A DNA stretch of 64,000 bases from positions 124,001 through 188,000 of the forward strand of contig JACJYV010000009.1 of assembly GCA_020635905.1 (NCBI GenBank). Reading direction: 5' to 3'. The stretch's first letter is position 1. Every line of letters starts with the position of its first letter. The notes below the pieces were generated by a model that saw only the letters and a list, made by a program, of their open reading frames with translations, had not been told where the DNA came from and searched no databases. This document shows, piece by piece, positions 30,201 to 35,607 of the stretch. Both the position numbers and the translations under genes were made by a program. The DNA comes from Bacteroidia bacterium. GTDB taxonomy: Bacteria; Bacteroidota; Bacteroidia; J057; JADKCL01.

Positions 30201-33200
30201 CTCCGTGAATAACGATAATGGATTCTGTGGAGCGGTTGTGACCTATACGACTCCGGTGGGTACAGATAATTGTGCTATGGATACCACGGTTCTGTTGAGC
30301 GGTGGTGGTTCAGGAAGCTTCTTCTCTGTGGGTGTGAATGGCATTACCTGGCAGGCGACTGACGCAGCCGGAAATACCGCTTCCTGCTCATTTAACATCA
30401 CGGTAGTGGATGCCCAGGCACCTGCGATCACCTGTCCCTCCAATATCACAGTAAGCAACGATGCTGGTCAGTGCTCAGCAGTGGTAAGCTACACCGCACC
30501 TGTGGGTACGGACAACTGTCCGGGTACCAGCACAGCCCTGACCGCAGGTCTGGGCAGCGGCTCGGCCTTCCCGCTGGGTGTGAATACGGAAACCTACACC
30601 GCCACCGACGGTGCCGGAAATCAGACAAGCTGCTCATTTACCATCACGGTGAATGACAATGAGGCTCCGCAGATCACCTGTCCTGCCGACCTGACGGTCA
30701 GCAATGACAGTGGCATGTGTGCCGCGGTGGTGTCCTACACCACTCCTGTTGGCACGGACAACTGTCCGGGCGTGAGCACCACTCAGACCGCAGGTCTGGG
30801 CAGTGGCTCCAGCTTTGCAGTGGGTGTGACCACGGAAAGCTACCTCGCGGTGGATTCTGCCGGAAATGTGGATAGCTGCTCTTTCACCATCACGGTGGAA
30901 GACAACGAAAACCCGATGGCAGTTTGTCAGAATGTAACGGTCTATCTGGACGGTTCAGGTATGGCTTCCGTAACCACCCTGGACGTGGATAACGGATCAG
31001 GTGACAACTGCGGAATTGACTCCATGTGGGTGGCTCCGTCGAGCTTCACTTGTGTTGACACGGGAGCCAACTCGGTGACCCTGACCGTAATGGACTTCTC
31101 CGGAAACATGGACTCCTGTGTGGCAACTGTAACTGTGATGGACAGCACGCCTCCTGCGGCCCTTTGCATGGATATCACCCTGCAACTGGACTCTAACGGA
31201 AATGCATCCATCGTAGCAGGTGACATTGATGGAGGATCGACGGATAACTGTACGATTGCCAGCCTGGTGGCTTCGCAAACCGCCTTCAACTGCTCTAATG
31301 TAGGCGCCAACAGCGTGACCCTGACCGTGACCGACGTGAACGGCAATGTGGACAGCTGCACCGCTACGGTGACAGTGGAAGACAATGAAGCTCCAATGGC
31401 AGTATGTCAGGATATTACGCTCTTCCTGGATGGAAGCGGCAATGCAGGCATTACCGCTGGTATGATCGATGGCGGCAGCACGGATAACTGTGCGGTGGAC
31501 ACGATCATGGCCAGCCAGACGGCTTTCACCTGCTCAAATGTAGGTGGAAACAGCATAACCCTGACCGTACTGGATGTAAATGGAAATACGGATACCTGTA
31601 CCGCCATGGTAACCGTGGTGGACAGCACTGCGCCGGTGGCGCTGTGTATGGACGTAACGGTGTATCTGGATACGGCCGGAACGGCCAGTATCAATGCCGG
31701 CATGATCGACGGTGGCTCGAACGACGCCTGTGGCGTGGGTTCGATCAGCGCCAGTCTGACTTCCTTCACCTGTGTGGACACGGGAGCGAACAGCGTAACC
31801 CTGACCGTAACGGATGTGAACGGCAACGTGGACAGCTGTACCGCCACGGTAACGGTGCTGGATACGGTGGCTCCGATGGCAGTATGCCAGAACATCACGG
31901 TTTATCTGGACAGCCTGGGTAGTGCAGCGATAACGGCCAATGACGTGGATGGCGGCTCGACCGACAACTGCGGCGTGGACAGCCTGAGCGCCAGCCCGAC
32001 TGCCTTTAACTGCAGCAACCTGGGTGCCAACGGCGTAACCCTGAGCGTGACCGATGTAAGCGGTAACATGGCTTCCTGCATCGCCACGGTGACGGTGGAG
32101 GATACTACTTCACCCTGGGCAGTTTGTCTGGATACTACTCTTTACCTGAATGCACTTGGAACGGCATCCATTACAGCCAATGATCTGGGAGGTAACTCTA
32201 CTGATAATTGCAGCGTGGACAGCCTTTCGGCTTCAGTTACCAGCTTTAGCTGTAATAATACAGGGGCGAATTCTGTCACGGTTTCTGTTTGGGACGGTAG
32301 TGGTAATATGAGCACCTGCGTATCCACCGTAACGGTACTGGATACCCTGATCCCGGATGCAGTTTGTCAGATGGCAACCACCTATCTGGATGGCAGTGGC
32401 AATGCCACAATCACCGTCAATGATGTGGATGGTGGCTCAACCGATAACTGCGGAGTGGATACGGTGATGGTAAGCCAAAGCCTCTTCACCTGCGGTGACC
32501 TCGGCAGCAATACCGTAACCTTAACGGTGACTGACCTGAGTGGCAATATGGATACCTGCTCTGCCACCGTAATGGTGATGGACACCATTGCACCTGTGAT
32601 CTCAGGTTGCCCTGCAGATACCACCCTGCTGGCTGCAGCCAACAACTGTGTGCCCAACTTCAACTGGACTGCACCTACGGTGAGCGACAACTGTGGCGCA
32701 TTGCTGACCAGCAATTACGTGCCCGGTGACAGCTTCTATGTGGGTTCAACCACAGTGATCTATGCCGCAGTTGACTCGGCCGGAAACACCGACACCTGCA
32801 GCTTTGTGATTACGGTTACTCCCAACCCGCTGGTGATCAGCACGACTTCACCCACGCTGGCCTGCGGTACCAACATCGCCTGTAATGGCGATTCTACGGG
32901 TACGGCAAGTGTGGCCATCATAGGAGGTTGTGGTCCTTACACCATCAGCTGGAGCAATGGCGGAACCACGGATACCATCAATGGTATTCCTGCGGGAACC
33001 TACATCGTGACGGTAACGGACAGCATGGGCACCACTGTAATGGATACCATTACCCTGACTGAACCTGCTCCGCTCAGCCTGAGCTTTGGCGGTAACCTGC
33101 TGGCTTGCGGTGGCGACAGCTCGGCTACGATCGACCTGACGGTGACGGGTGGCAGCACCTGTGGCAGCTATGGCTACCTCTGGAATACCGGTGCCAGCAC

Positions 33201-34677
33201 CGAGGATCTGAGCAACCTGCCTGCTGGCATGTACACCGTAATGGTGGCAGACACCAACGGATGCTTCGCTTCTGACTCGGTAGCGGTTCAGACCTTCACT
33301 CCTGAGGTGATCAGTCTTGGAAATGACACCACCATTTGTGCCGGCGGCAGCCTGGTGCTGGATGCAACCAATGCAGCCTTTGTAAGCTACCTGTGGAGCA
33401 ACAGCGACACCACGGGTATGATCACGGTAAGCACGGCTGGTACTTACAGTGTGACTGCGACTGATACCAATGGTTGCGATGCCAGCGATACCATCATGGT
33501 GAGCGTAGCCGCTCCTGTGGTAGTGGATCTGGGAGCAGATACGACCATCTGTAACGGAAGCTCTCTTACCCTGGATGCAGGTGCATACGCCTACTACCTG
33601 TGGAATACGATGGACTCCACCATGACTATCACGGTAAGTTCTGCCGGAACCTACTATGTGGATGTGTGGGACAGCATTGGCTGTACGGGCTCTGACACAA
33701 TTGATGTAAGCATCTACACGGTGGCTCCGAGCGGTATATCTGCGGCGGGTGTGCTGTGTAATAATGACGAAGTACAACTGAGTGCCGATGCCGGCTTCAG
33801 CAGCTACCTGTGGGATAACGGGGACACCACCCAAACCACGATCATCACTACCCAGGGTTACCACACGGTGACGGTGAGCGACGGAACGGGCTGTTTGCGG
33901 ACGGATTCTGTGTATGTGGACAGCCTGCCCTTCGACGATCCGAACCCATTCATTACTCCTGGTGGTACGGTGTACCTGTGCTCCGGCTCATCGCTGGTAC
34001 TGGACGTGGGAGAACACGGTGGAACTTACCTGTGGAATAACGGGGACACCACCCGTAAGATCACGGTGACCCAGGCGGGTACTTACTACGCCCTGGTGAC
34101 CAACGGTCTGGGCTGTAGCGCCTACTCGGATACGGTAACGGTGCTGGCTGATGCTGCGGTAAGTCCGTTTATCACTCAGACCATGAGTGGTCAGGATACG
34201 ATTTTGAATGCGAACCCTCAGGATCCGAGCTACACCTACCAGTGGTTTGGCTTCACCACCTCTGGTGGTGCGAGCGATACCATCATCCCGGGTGCCACGG
34301 GTGCGACTTATCAGCCCACCAACCCAGGCTGTTACATTGTACAAATCACGACCATGGGTGGTTGTGCGGCCAAGTCTGATACCTTCTGTATCACGATCAC
34401 GGGCATTGAGGATCCAATCCGTCCGCTGACGGGTATCGATGTGTTCCCGAACCCGACCCGCGACTACCTGACGATCCGTACGATTGCCCCGATCGATTAT
34501 CCGGTGGATATCCGCATGACCGACATGTATGGCAAGATCGTGAAGCACGACTACATGAACCATCTGGTGAATGATGTGGTGCTGGATCTGACCCGCTACT
34601 CGAAGGGTATGTATATCCTGGAGATAGAGGCAGAGAATGGCCAGAAGTACACGGTGAGGGTGGTGATTGAGGAATAA
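15223..34677 (+). CDS. Giant HYR-repeat surface adhesin, T9SS type A cargo (about 6,484 aa)
   Basis: The ATG at 15223 is chosen because it starts a clear signal peptide ending at LNSFGQ and has AAGGA just upstream; the frame is open from 15046. Two related N-terminal domains (each beginning with a QESFET motif) flank a cadherin-like segment. From about 17280 to 32820 lie about 64 hand-counted modules: about 39 of the type AVCQDITVFLDGSG with four cysteines and D-rich DVDGGSSDNCG loops, spaced 240 bp, and about 25 classical HYR modules (ITCPAD...VGTDNC...SCSFTITV). Two SprB-type repeats (32850-33290), several Cys-bounded Ig-like modules and a type A sorting domain (VFPNPTRDYL to the end, GMYILEIE near the C-terminus) follow. 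It is probably a calcium-stabilised extracellular adhesin. Ligand unknown. Confidence 0.92.
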   Translation: MNSYFPHTSRFTNLSLKFIFATLFMLTGLNSFGQLTLIHQESFETNGEGTRYVSNTFLGSTTSDYWGRTDAAGNGTQGTYSFLQPPVSIDGSSFWAGEDVDDTGNPLPPTGVITLNPISVTGYSSLEVRGLFAALQHFKYEATDGIFIEADLDGGGFTGIGGFWGYDPLSQANKDIRRAGTFPFTTASVGGTILDSLFRDFTFPVSSTGNNLTIRITFFNNGGTEELAMDNIRVFGILSANNPPVLAAIEGSVLGYIENMGAVNLTSTLTVTDSDNANQASATVSIVGNLRSCEDELLFTNQNGITGTWSAATGVLSLTGSATNANYQTALRSVQYRNNNTTNPDTNQRTVRFVTNDGTSASNNQDRQVTISRSLTGSGTIPYQESFETDGNGVRYDANAHNNGTTSLWDRLSNPNALVTNPTNVNGSFYFAGTDVDATAGTSDNCVNGNPDPNGVGTIILNDIDITGYTNLQVTFAAAALTPTGWDAANPKDRIRFEASIDGGPYTYVGGYYANGATQLEEDTDLDLAGGPSGNILGTAFSDVTLNISGTGSSLSIRVEVFANSQAEELALDDIRVNGILACTAASVSTDPNDATICLGSNASFTADTTGTADSLRWHVSTNGGTSWTTLSDGGSVSGATALTLNLTAPGLGMDGNQYRLVVYSCSATTDSSNAATLNVSGIAFTFCPPNKNVTNTVGLCGTTVTYTAPAAAGADSIVQTAGQISGATYQVGSTLNQFVAYKGTCTDTCEFFVVVADTQLPALNGCKNDTSIYANASCQRSYSWLAPTASDNCPGQGLVEASGFNSPEVFDAGIHLIKYIATDASGNQDSCSWTVTVLDTTSPNWAGCPTNMNVDADPNTCGKTVSWTNPTISDNCLIDAASLDTNITPGSFFAIGTTTVYYAAADTSGNVDTCTFTVTVNDTTPPAALCQDITVYLNGGGNATITASDVDNGSADSCGIASLSASPTSFNCSNTGANTVTLTVTDNNGNVSTCTSTVTVEDSTAPSAVCQDITVFLDGAGNATITAGDVDGGSTDNCGVSLSASPTAFTCVDVGANSVTLTATDPSGNTDNCTATVTVSDTTAPTATCQNITVFLDGAGSATITGSDVDGGSSDNCGIASTSASPSAFTCSNTGANAVTLTVTDVNANTSTCSATVTVVDSTAPSAVCQDITVFLSGGGTASISGADVDGGSSDNCSIASSLVNGVPTINYNCSNVGANAVTLQLMDPSGNTDNCSATVTVSDTTAPNAVCQNITVFLDGSGNISITGSDVDGGSSDACGIASLSASPSAFTCSNTGSNAVTLTVTDVNGNSSTCSSTVTVVDSTAPSAVCQDITVFLSAGGTASITGADVDGGSTDNCSISNTLINGVPTVNYNCSNVGANAVTLQVSDPSGNTDNCSATVTVVDSTAPTAVCQNITVFLDGSGNISITGSDVDGGSSDACGIASRSASPSAFTCSNTGSNSVTLTVTDVNGNSATCTATVTVNDTTAPVAVCQDLTLQLDGSGNASTSGSAVDNGSSDNCSISSMSLSDSTFTCSDLGANSVTLTVIDPSGNTDNCSATITVEDNVAPSAVCQNLTIYLDGLGNANIVSANVDNGSTDNCTITHYSLSDSIYNCSDAFAVAGNQSTTLTVIDQSGNSDNCVSTITVLDTIAPVIVCPNDTVVAADPGVCTHTATFPSPTRSDNCSPLPMTNSKNFTGILSGTFNAGTTNVVWTVTDPSNNSDTCHYKVTVVDSQPPVLTCPADTMVNVDGSCQYTIHNVVALTTITDNCTASGSIIKSQSIASGTVVNIGDYGVWVFATDLANNTDSCLTTIMVRDTTAPTAICQDITLQLDTNGQASTTSSAINNGSSDNCQITSVSLSDSSFTCGDLGANSVTLTVIDSSGNSSTCTATVTIEDNIAPTAICQNLTLQLDGSGNASTTGAAVNNGSTDNCSITSVSLSDSTFDCADLGSNSVTLTVIDQSGNSDNCSATITVQDTVSPVALCQDITLQLDGSGNASTTSSAVDNGSSDNCAITSSSLSDSTYTCTNLGANSVTLTVIDQSGNSSTCTATVTVEDTVAPTAICQDITLQLDTNGQTSTTSSAINNGSSDNCTITSVSLSDSTYNCNDLGANSVTLTVIDQSGNSSTCTATVTVEDNLAPTALCQDITLWLDGSGQASTTSSAVNNGSTDNCTITSISLSDSTYSCNEIGANSVTLTVIDQSGNSSTCTATVTVEDTVAPTAICQNITLWLDAGGNASTSSSAIDNGSFDNCAITHYSLSDSVFTCSNVGSNAVTLTVIDSVGNVDSCSATVMVMDTIAPTAMCKDTTVYLGAVGTLSIDTSWVNNGSFDNCAIDTMYISQNSFNCADTGVQQITLVVMDVNGNSDSCVANVTVLDSTPPVITFCPANQTLPNTPSNCGRIVTYATPTATDNCQVDSITIGNTDNLSGQLFPVGTTTVTWTAYDPSLNTTACVFTITINDTELPKITGCPTNKTVNNSAGQCGAAVNWTAPTASDNCPNVTLTSTHSPGDFFAVGTDTVVYTATDSSGNIKTCTFTVTVNDNEAPQITCPANITVSAGAGNCTAVVNYITPVGTDNCPGVTTVQTLGLASGDSFSVGTTTNTFVATDGNGLQASCSFTVTVNDGVAPVITCPANDTISTDPSFCFANYTYATPTAVDNCDASPVVSQISGPASGGIFNKGTTAVTWQATDNSGNTSQCTFTVRVYDGEAPVIITCPVDVTKNADPGQCTAAVTIPIPQSGIAFSDNCPNPIMINNHSGNANASGTYPVGVTTVMWTVTDQDGNKDTCYQTVTIIDNQPPTAVCQNITVFLNNSGSASITPADVDGGSSDQCGIVNLSINDSTFNCTDVGANTVTLTVADTSGNSVTCNATVTVSDTVSPVALCQDVTVYLDNGGNASITTNDINNGSNDACGVASVSLDSTSFDCSEVGPNTVTLTVVDSNANSSTCTAKVTVMDTVAPVALCQDITVQLDGSGNASITANEVDNGSNDACGIASLSAAPTSFNCSNIGANTVTLTATDNNGNSSTCTSTVTIADTVAPQAVCQDITIYLDGSGNVSINASDVDGGSSDACGINSLSASPTAFTCSNVGGNLVTLTVSDNNGNTASCVSTVTVQDTVSPVAVCQSITVYLDASGNVAITANDIDNGSTDACGIDTLMLDTTAFNCSDVGSNPVTLTATDNNGNTSTCSATVTVMDTVVPVALCQDITVQLDGSGNASITANDIDNGSNDACGIASTAVNPNSFTCSNAGANPVTLTVTDNNGNSSTCTATVTIEDTIAPVAVCQNDTLWLDASGMATNTAADLDGGSSDNCAVDTLISSQTMWSCTDVGSNPTTLYVYDASGNVDSCTAMVMVIDTVAPVASCIDTVLYLDGNGNAFLTANVVDNGSSDACGIASSSVTPNAFNCSNTGANTVTLTVTDNNGNSDACTATVTVLDTLSPTIICPANITISTGVGICQRNVTVPLATKSDNCSATVTNTFNFTNNASGIYPKGTTTVTFIAVDPSGNSANCQMTVTVVDNEAPNALCADTTLYLDASGQASVTVNDLDGGTTDNCALDTLFITPAGMFDCSNVGVNAVVLTAIDQDGNTDTCTALVTVVDTTAPVVSCLDTTLYLDASGMASLGAMDLIGSISDSCGIDSVWASQTVFTCSDTGANAITVTVMDNNANLSSCTSTVTVLDTTPPAAMCQDVTLALDNNGNAVLTPSMINDSSFDNCSIDSMWVSQDSFTCSNTGPNSVTLSVSDVNGNLSSCTATVTVEDTIAPTAVCYPTVSVYLDASGNASITTTDIDSASFDNCAVDSLSIDITSFNCSDLGSQKVTLTVWDASGNMDMCQSNVDVTDTIAPVALCQNVTVYLDNSGMASILASDVDSGSTDACGIASLVVDSTSFDCSEVGANMVTLTVTDSSANSASCMATVMVMDTVAPVAICSDTTLYLNGSGMAMITANDLGGNSTDNCGIDTITASQTMFTCADSTVMVIITVLDVNGNTSSCTSTVTVIDSTAPLASCMDITVQLDGSGMATISDTAVNNGSSDNCSIASITSSPTSFNCSNVGANTVTLTVMDASGNVDSCTATVTVEDTVPPVAVCMDTTLVLNSLGNASLTANDLDGGSTDNCAISSITASQLSFNCTDVGANNILLTVTDVNGNSDTCTAVVTVTDTTAPAIANCPLDVTINNTPNNCGSSFNWTAPTATDACGLASLVGDNVPNSFFQVGTTTVTYTATDVNGNVSLCSFDVTVIDNEDPKITGCPGNKTAFNGVGQCSAIVSWNPPTASDNCPGVVMVSSHNPGTSFNVGQTTVTYVATDSAGHTDTCQFVVTVLDTASPQITCPANISVSNTVGQCAATVSYTTPVGTDNCAGATTVQSAGQPSGSSFAVGTTTNTFVVTDASGNVDSCSFTVTVNDTEVPQVTCPADITVSNDSNQCSAVVSYTAPVGTDNCAGDTTTQSAGLGSGATFPVGVTTETYVVTDASGNVDSCSFTITVNDTEVPQIACPADVTVNNDSAQCSAVVSYTTPVGTDNCAGASTTQSAGLGSGSAFPVGMTTETYVVTDASGNSDSCSFTITVNDTEAPQITCPADVTVSNDAGMCSATVNYTTPVGTDNCAGASTTQSAGLGSGASFALGTTTESYLVTDASGNVDSCSFTITVEDTEAPQITCPADLTVSNDSGMCDAVVTYTAPVGTDNCPGATTIQTAGLGSGATFAVGSTVETYQVTDAAGNLDSCSFTITVQDNEAPSIVCPADTVIPADSGQCSAMFTYTSPVGMDNCPNDSTFQSAGLGSGATFPVGMTTETYVVIDQQGTSDSCSFTVTVLDIEAPVVTCPADTMVNNDAGNCSAVFSYTTPVGTDNCAGASTTQTAGLASGATFPLGATTNTFVVTDGSGNMDSCSFTVTVMDAEAPQITCPANLTVNTDPGQCSAVVNYTAPVGTDNCPGASTTLSSGQGTGGTFALGVNTETYVVTDGAGNTDSCSFTITVEDHQNPTIVCPANFSVNNDNGFCGAVVTYTTPVGTDNCAMDTTVLLSGGGSGSFFSVGVNGITWQATDAAGNTASCSFNITVVDAQAPAITCPSNITVSNDAGQCSAVVSYTAPVGTDNCPGTSTALTAGLGSGSAFPLGVNTETYTATDGAGNQTSCSFTITVNDNEAPQITCPADLTVSNDSGMCAAVVSYTTPVGTDNCPGVSTTQTAGLGSGSSFAVGVTTESYLAVDSAGNVDSCSFTITVEDNENPMAVCQNVTVYLDGSGMASVTTLDVDNGSGDNCGIDSMWVAPSSFTCVDTGANSVTLTVMDFSGNMDSCVATVTVMDSTPPAALCMDITLQLDSNGNASIVAGDIDGGSTDNCTIASLVASQTAFNCSNVGANSVTLTVTDVNGNVDSCTATVTVEDNEAPMAVCQDITLFLDGSGNAGITAGMIDGGSTDNCAVDTIMASQTAFTCSNVGGNSITLTVLDVNGNTDTCTAMVTVVDSTAPVALCMDVTVYLDTAGTASINAGMIDGGSNDACGVGSISASLTSFTCVDTGANSVTLTVTDVNGNVDSCTATVTVLDTVAPMAVCQNITVYLDSLGSAAITANDVDGGSTDNCGVDSLSASPTAFNCSNLGANGVTLSVTDVSGNMASCIATVTVEDTTSPWAVCLDTTLYLNALGTASITANDLGGNSTDNCSVDSLSASVTSFSCNNTGANSVTVSVWDGSGNMSTCVSTVTVLDTLIPDAVCQMATTYLDGSGNATITVNDVDGGSTDNCGVDTVMVSQSLFTCGDLGSNTVTLTVTDLSGNMDTCSATVMVMDTIAPVISGCPADTTLLAAANNCVPNFNWTAPTVSDNCGALLTSNYVPGDSFYVGSTTVIYAAVDSAGNTDTCSFVITVTPNPLVISTTSPTLACGTNIACNGDSTGTASVAIIGGCGPYTISWSNGGTTDTINGIPAGTYIVTVTDSMGTTVMDTITLTEPAPLSLSFGGNLLACGGDSSATIDLTVTGGSTCGSYGYLWNTGASTEDLSNLPAGMYTVMVADTNGCFASDSVAVQTFTPEVISLGNDTTICAGGSLVLDATNAAFVSYLWSNSDTTGMITVSTAGTYSVTATDTNGCDASDTIMVSVAAPVVVDLGADTTICNGSSLTLDAGAYAYYLWNTMDSTMTITVSSAGTYYVDVWDSIGCTGSDTIDVSIYTVAPSGISAAGVLCNNDEVQLSADAGFSSYLWDNGDTTQTTIITTQGYHTVTVSDGTGCLRTDSVYVDSLPFDDPNPFITPGGTVYLCSGSSLVLDVGEHGGTYLWNNGDTTRKITVTQAGTYYALVTNGLGCSAYSDTVTVLADAAVSPFITQTMSGQDTILNANPQDPSYTYQWFGFTTSGGASDTIIPGATGATYQPTNPGCYIVQITTMGGCAAKSDTFCITITGIEDPIRPLTGIDVFPNPTRDYLTIRTIAPIDYPVDIRMTDMYGKIVKHDYMNHLVNDVVLDLTRYSKGMYILEIEAENGQKYTVRVVIEE
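18481..19690 (+). repeat. Higher-order two-module (about 480 bp) tandem repeat in the giant adhesin
   Basis: Modules alternate between a form with CQNITVFLDGSG...SASPSAFTCSNTG and a form with CQDITVFLSGGG...NGVPTINYNCSNVG. The A-B-A-B-A order at near-identical DNA shows that a dimer of modules was the duplication unit here. Confidence 0.75.
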
Positions 34678-34693
34678 GCCGAAGGCTTATTCC
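34671..34693 (+). repeat. Perfect inverted repeat over the stop codon of the giant gene
   Basis: GGAATAAGCC-GAA-GGCTTATTCC forms a 10-bp stem with a 3-nt loop that includes the TAA stop. No T tract follows, so it may protect or punctuate the mRNA end rather than terminate. Confidence 0.6.
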
Positions 34694-34695
34694 CT

Positions 34696-34730
34696 GGCTA
34701 CGAGCTACCAGCTTCGAGCTTCGAGCTTCC
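34696..34730 (+). repeat. Degenerate heptamer array (AGCTTCG type), 5 units
   Basis: Consecutive 7-mers GGCTACG, AGCTACC, AGCTTCG, AGCTTCG and AGCTTCC lie directly after the giant gene. They are the same family as the array at 35002. Confidence 0.7.
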
Positions 34731-34756
34731 TCCGGGGCCTTTGGCCCGAGCTGATG

Positions 34757-34790
34757 AAAAGCCTTCCGCCTTTGGCGGGAGGCTTTTCTG
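34757..34790 (+). terminator. Intrinsic terminator of the giant adhesin gene
   Basis: AAAAGCCTTCCGCC and GGCGGGAGGCTTTT form a 14-bp stem (one G-U pair) with loop TTT, with T residues in and after the 3' arm. It lies 80 bp after the stop. Confidence 0.8.
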
Positions 34791-35001
34791 CTTTAGGGGA
34801 GCAAAGCCTGAGGCTTCAATGAAGCGGGGTGGAAGGGCTGGCTTGCGGGTGGAGCCGGGGCCCCAGGGATGGGAAGGGCGCCCGAGACTTTGGAGGGCGG
34901 TGGCGATGCCATGCGCGGACTGCGGGCATCGGCACGGAACCCCTGGAACAGCCCGGCCCGAGTGATTCCGCCGCAGGCGGCACGAGGGGGGGCCATAGTT
35001 T

Positions 35002-35078
35002 AGCTACGAGCTACGAGCTACGAGCTACGAGCTACGAGCTACGAGCTACGAGCTACGAGCTACGAGCTGCGAGCTGCG
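35002..35078 (+). repeat. Heptamer tandem array AGCTACG, 11 units
   Basis: Nine perfect AGCTACG units are followed by two AGCTGCG units, with no spacers. Seven-base units shift frame each copy, so spurious frames with a recurring SYELRAT pattern arise. Confidence 0.9.
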
Positions 35079-35152
35079 AGCCTTCACAGGATTTTTGTTT
35101 GGGAGGATTGGCATGGTGCAATGTAGGGCCAGGAAACTTCCTGGCCGAAAAT

Positions 35153-35280
35153 GGGGTACGGGTACGGGTATGGGTATGGGTTTGGGTACGGGTATGGGTT
35201 CGGGTATGGGTACGGGTTTGAGGTTCGGGTATGAGTTCGGGTTCGGGTTTGAGGTTCTGGTTTGAGGTTCGGGTATGAGG
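35153..35280 (+). repeat. G-rich hexamer array (GGGTAY), G-quadruplex candidate
   Basis: Units GGGTAC, GGGTAT, GGGTTT and GGGTTC recur about every 6 bp and degrade toward the 3' end (GAGGTTC, GAGTTC). Runs of GGG separated by 3-nt loops fit the pattern of a parallel G-quadruplex. Confidence 0.75.
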
Positions 35281-35388
35281 CTGGGTAGAGGAAAGGATGG
35301 GATATGGAATTGGAAGGAGGCGGGGAGGGATTTGCAGTAGCTTTACATGCGCTTATCAACGGGTTACTGTGGGGTTTGACCATCTGAT

Positions 35389-35433
35389 AACCATGGGAAA
35401 ACCATGGAAATACCATGGGGAAACCATAAGAAA
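35389..35433 (+). repeat. Short 11-12-bp tandem array (AACCATGGGAA), 4 units
   Basis: Four degenerate copies built on ACCATGGGAAA lie head to tail in the gap before the FecR-like gene. Confidence 0.65.
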
Positions 35434-35607
35434 CCTGTGTTTGAGGGAGAAGGGTGTGGTGGCGATTTTATGGCCAGGGGTTGAGGTGGAAAGATAGACA
35501 TTTTTTGTTGAATGTGAGGTTTTGGGATTTGGGTTTTTAGGTATGGAGGGAATTGTTGCAGCTTGTGCTGAACTTTGTTAGATTCGGGTTGCGAGCAATG
35601 TAACTCT

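Larger units (their letters stand above)
34678..35607. other. Repeat-rich noncoding region after the giant adhesin gene
   Basis: About 930 bp hold no credible gene. In order they contain a 5-unit heptamer array (34696-34730), a GGGGCC-TTT-GGCCC hairpin (about 34734-34747), a terminator (34757-34790), an 11-unit AGCTACG array (35002-35078), an inverted repeat GGCCAGGAA/TTCCTGGCC (35127-35146), a G-rich hexamer array (35153-35280) and a 4-unit 11-12-bp array (35389-35433). Long frames here are products of the repeats. Confidence 0.7.

Noticed and set aside
32848..33864. 338-residue minus-strand frame in the giant adhesin gene
   Set aside because: It is antisense to a clearly coding, domain-rich frame. 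The many minus-strand frames recurring every 240 bp in this gene arise from the repeat period.
35002..35078. CRISPR array
   Set aside because: The units are contiguous 7-mers with no spacers, and no cas genes are present in the window.
34829..35221. 130-residue plus-strand frame with SYELRAT repeats
   Set aside because: It is produced by the heptamer and hexamer arrays reading through all three frames; no start context or family match.
35084..35416. 110-residue minus-strand frame rich in Pro, Tyr and Thr
   Set aside because: It is the reverse translation of the GGGTAY array.
35575..35607. TTG start for the FecR-like protein
   Set aside because: The ATG at 35608 is available and begins at the conserved-looking segment; the extra 11 residues add nothing.
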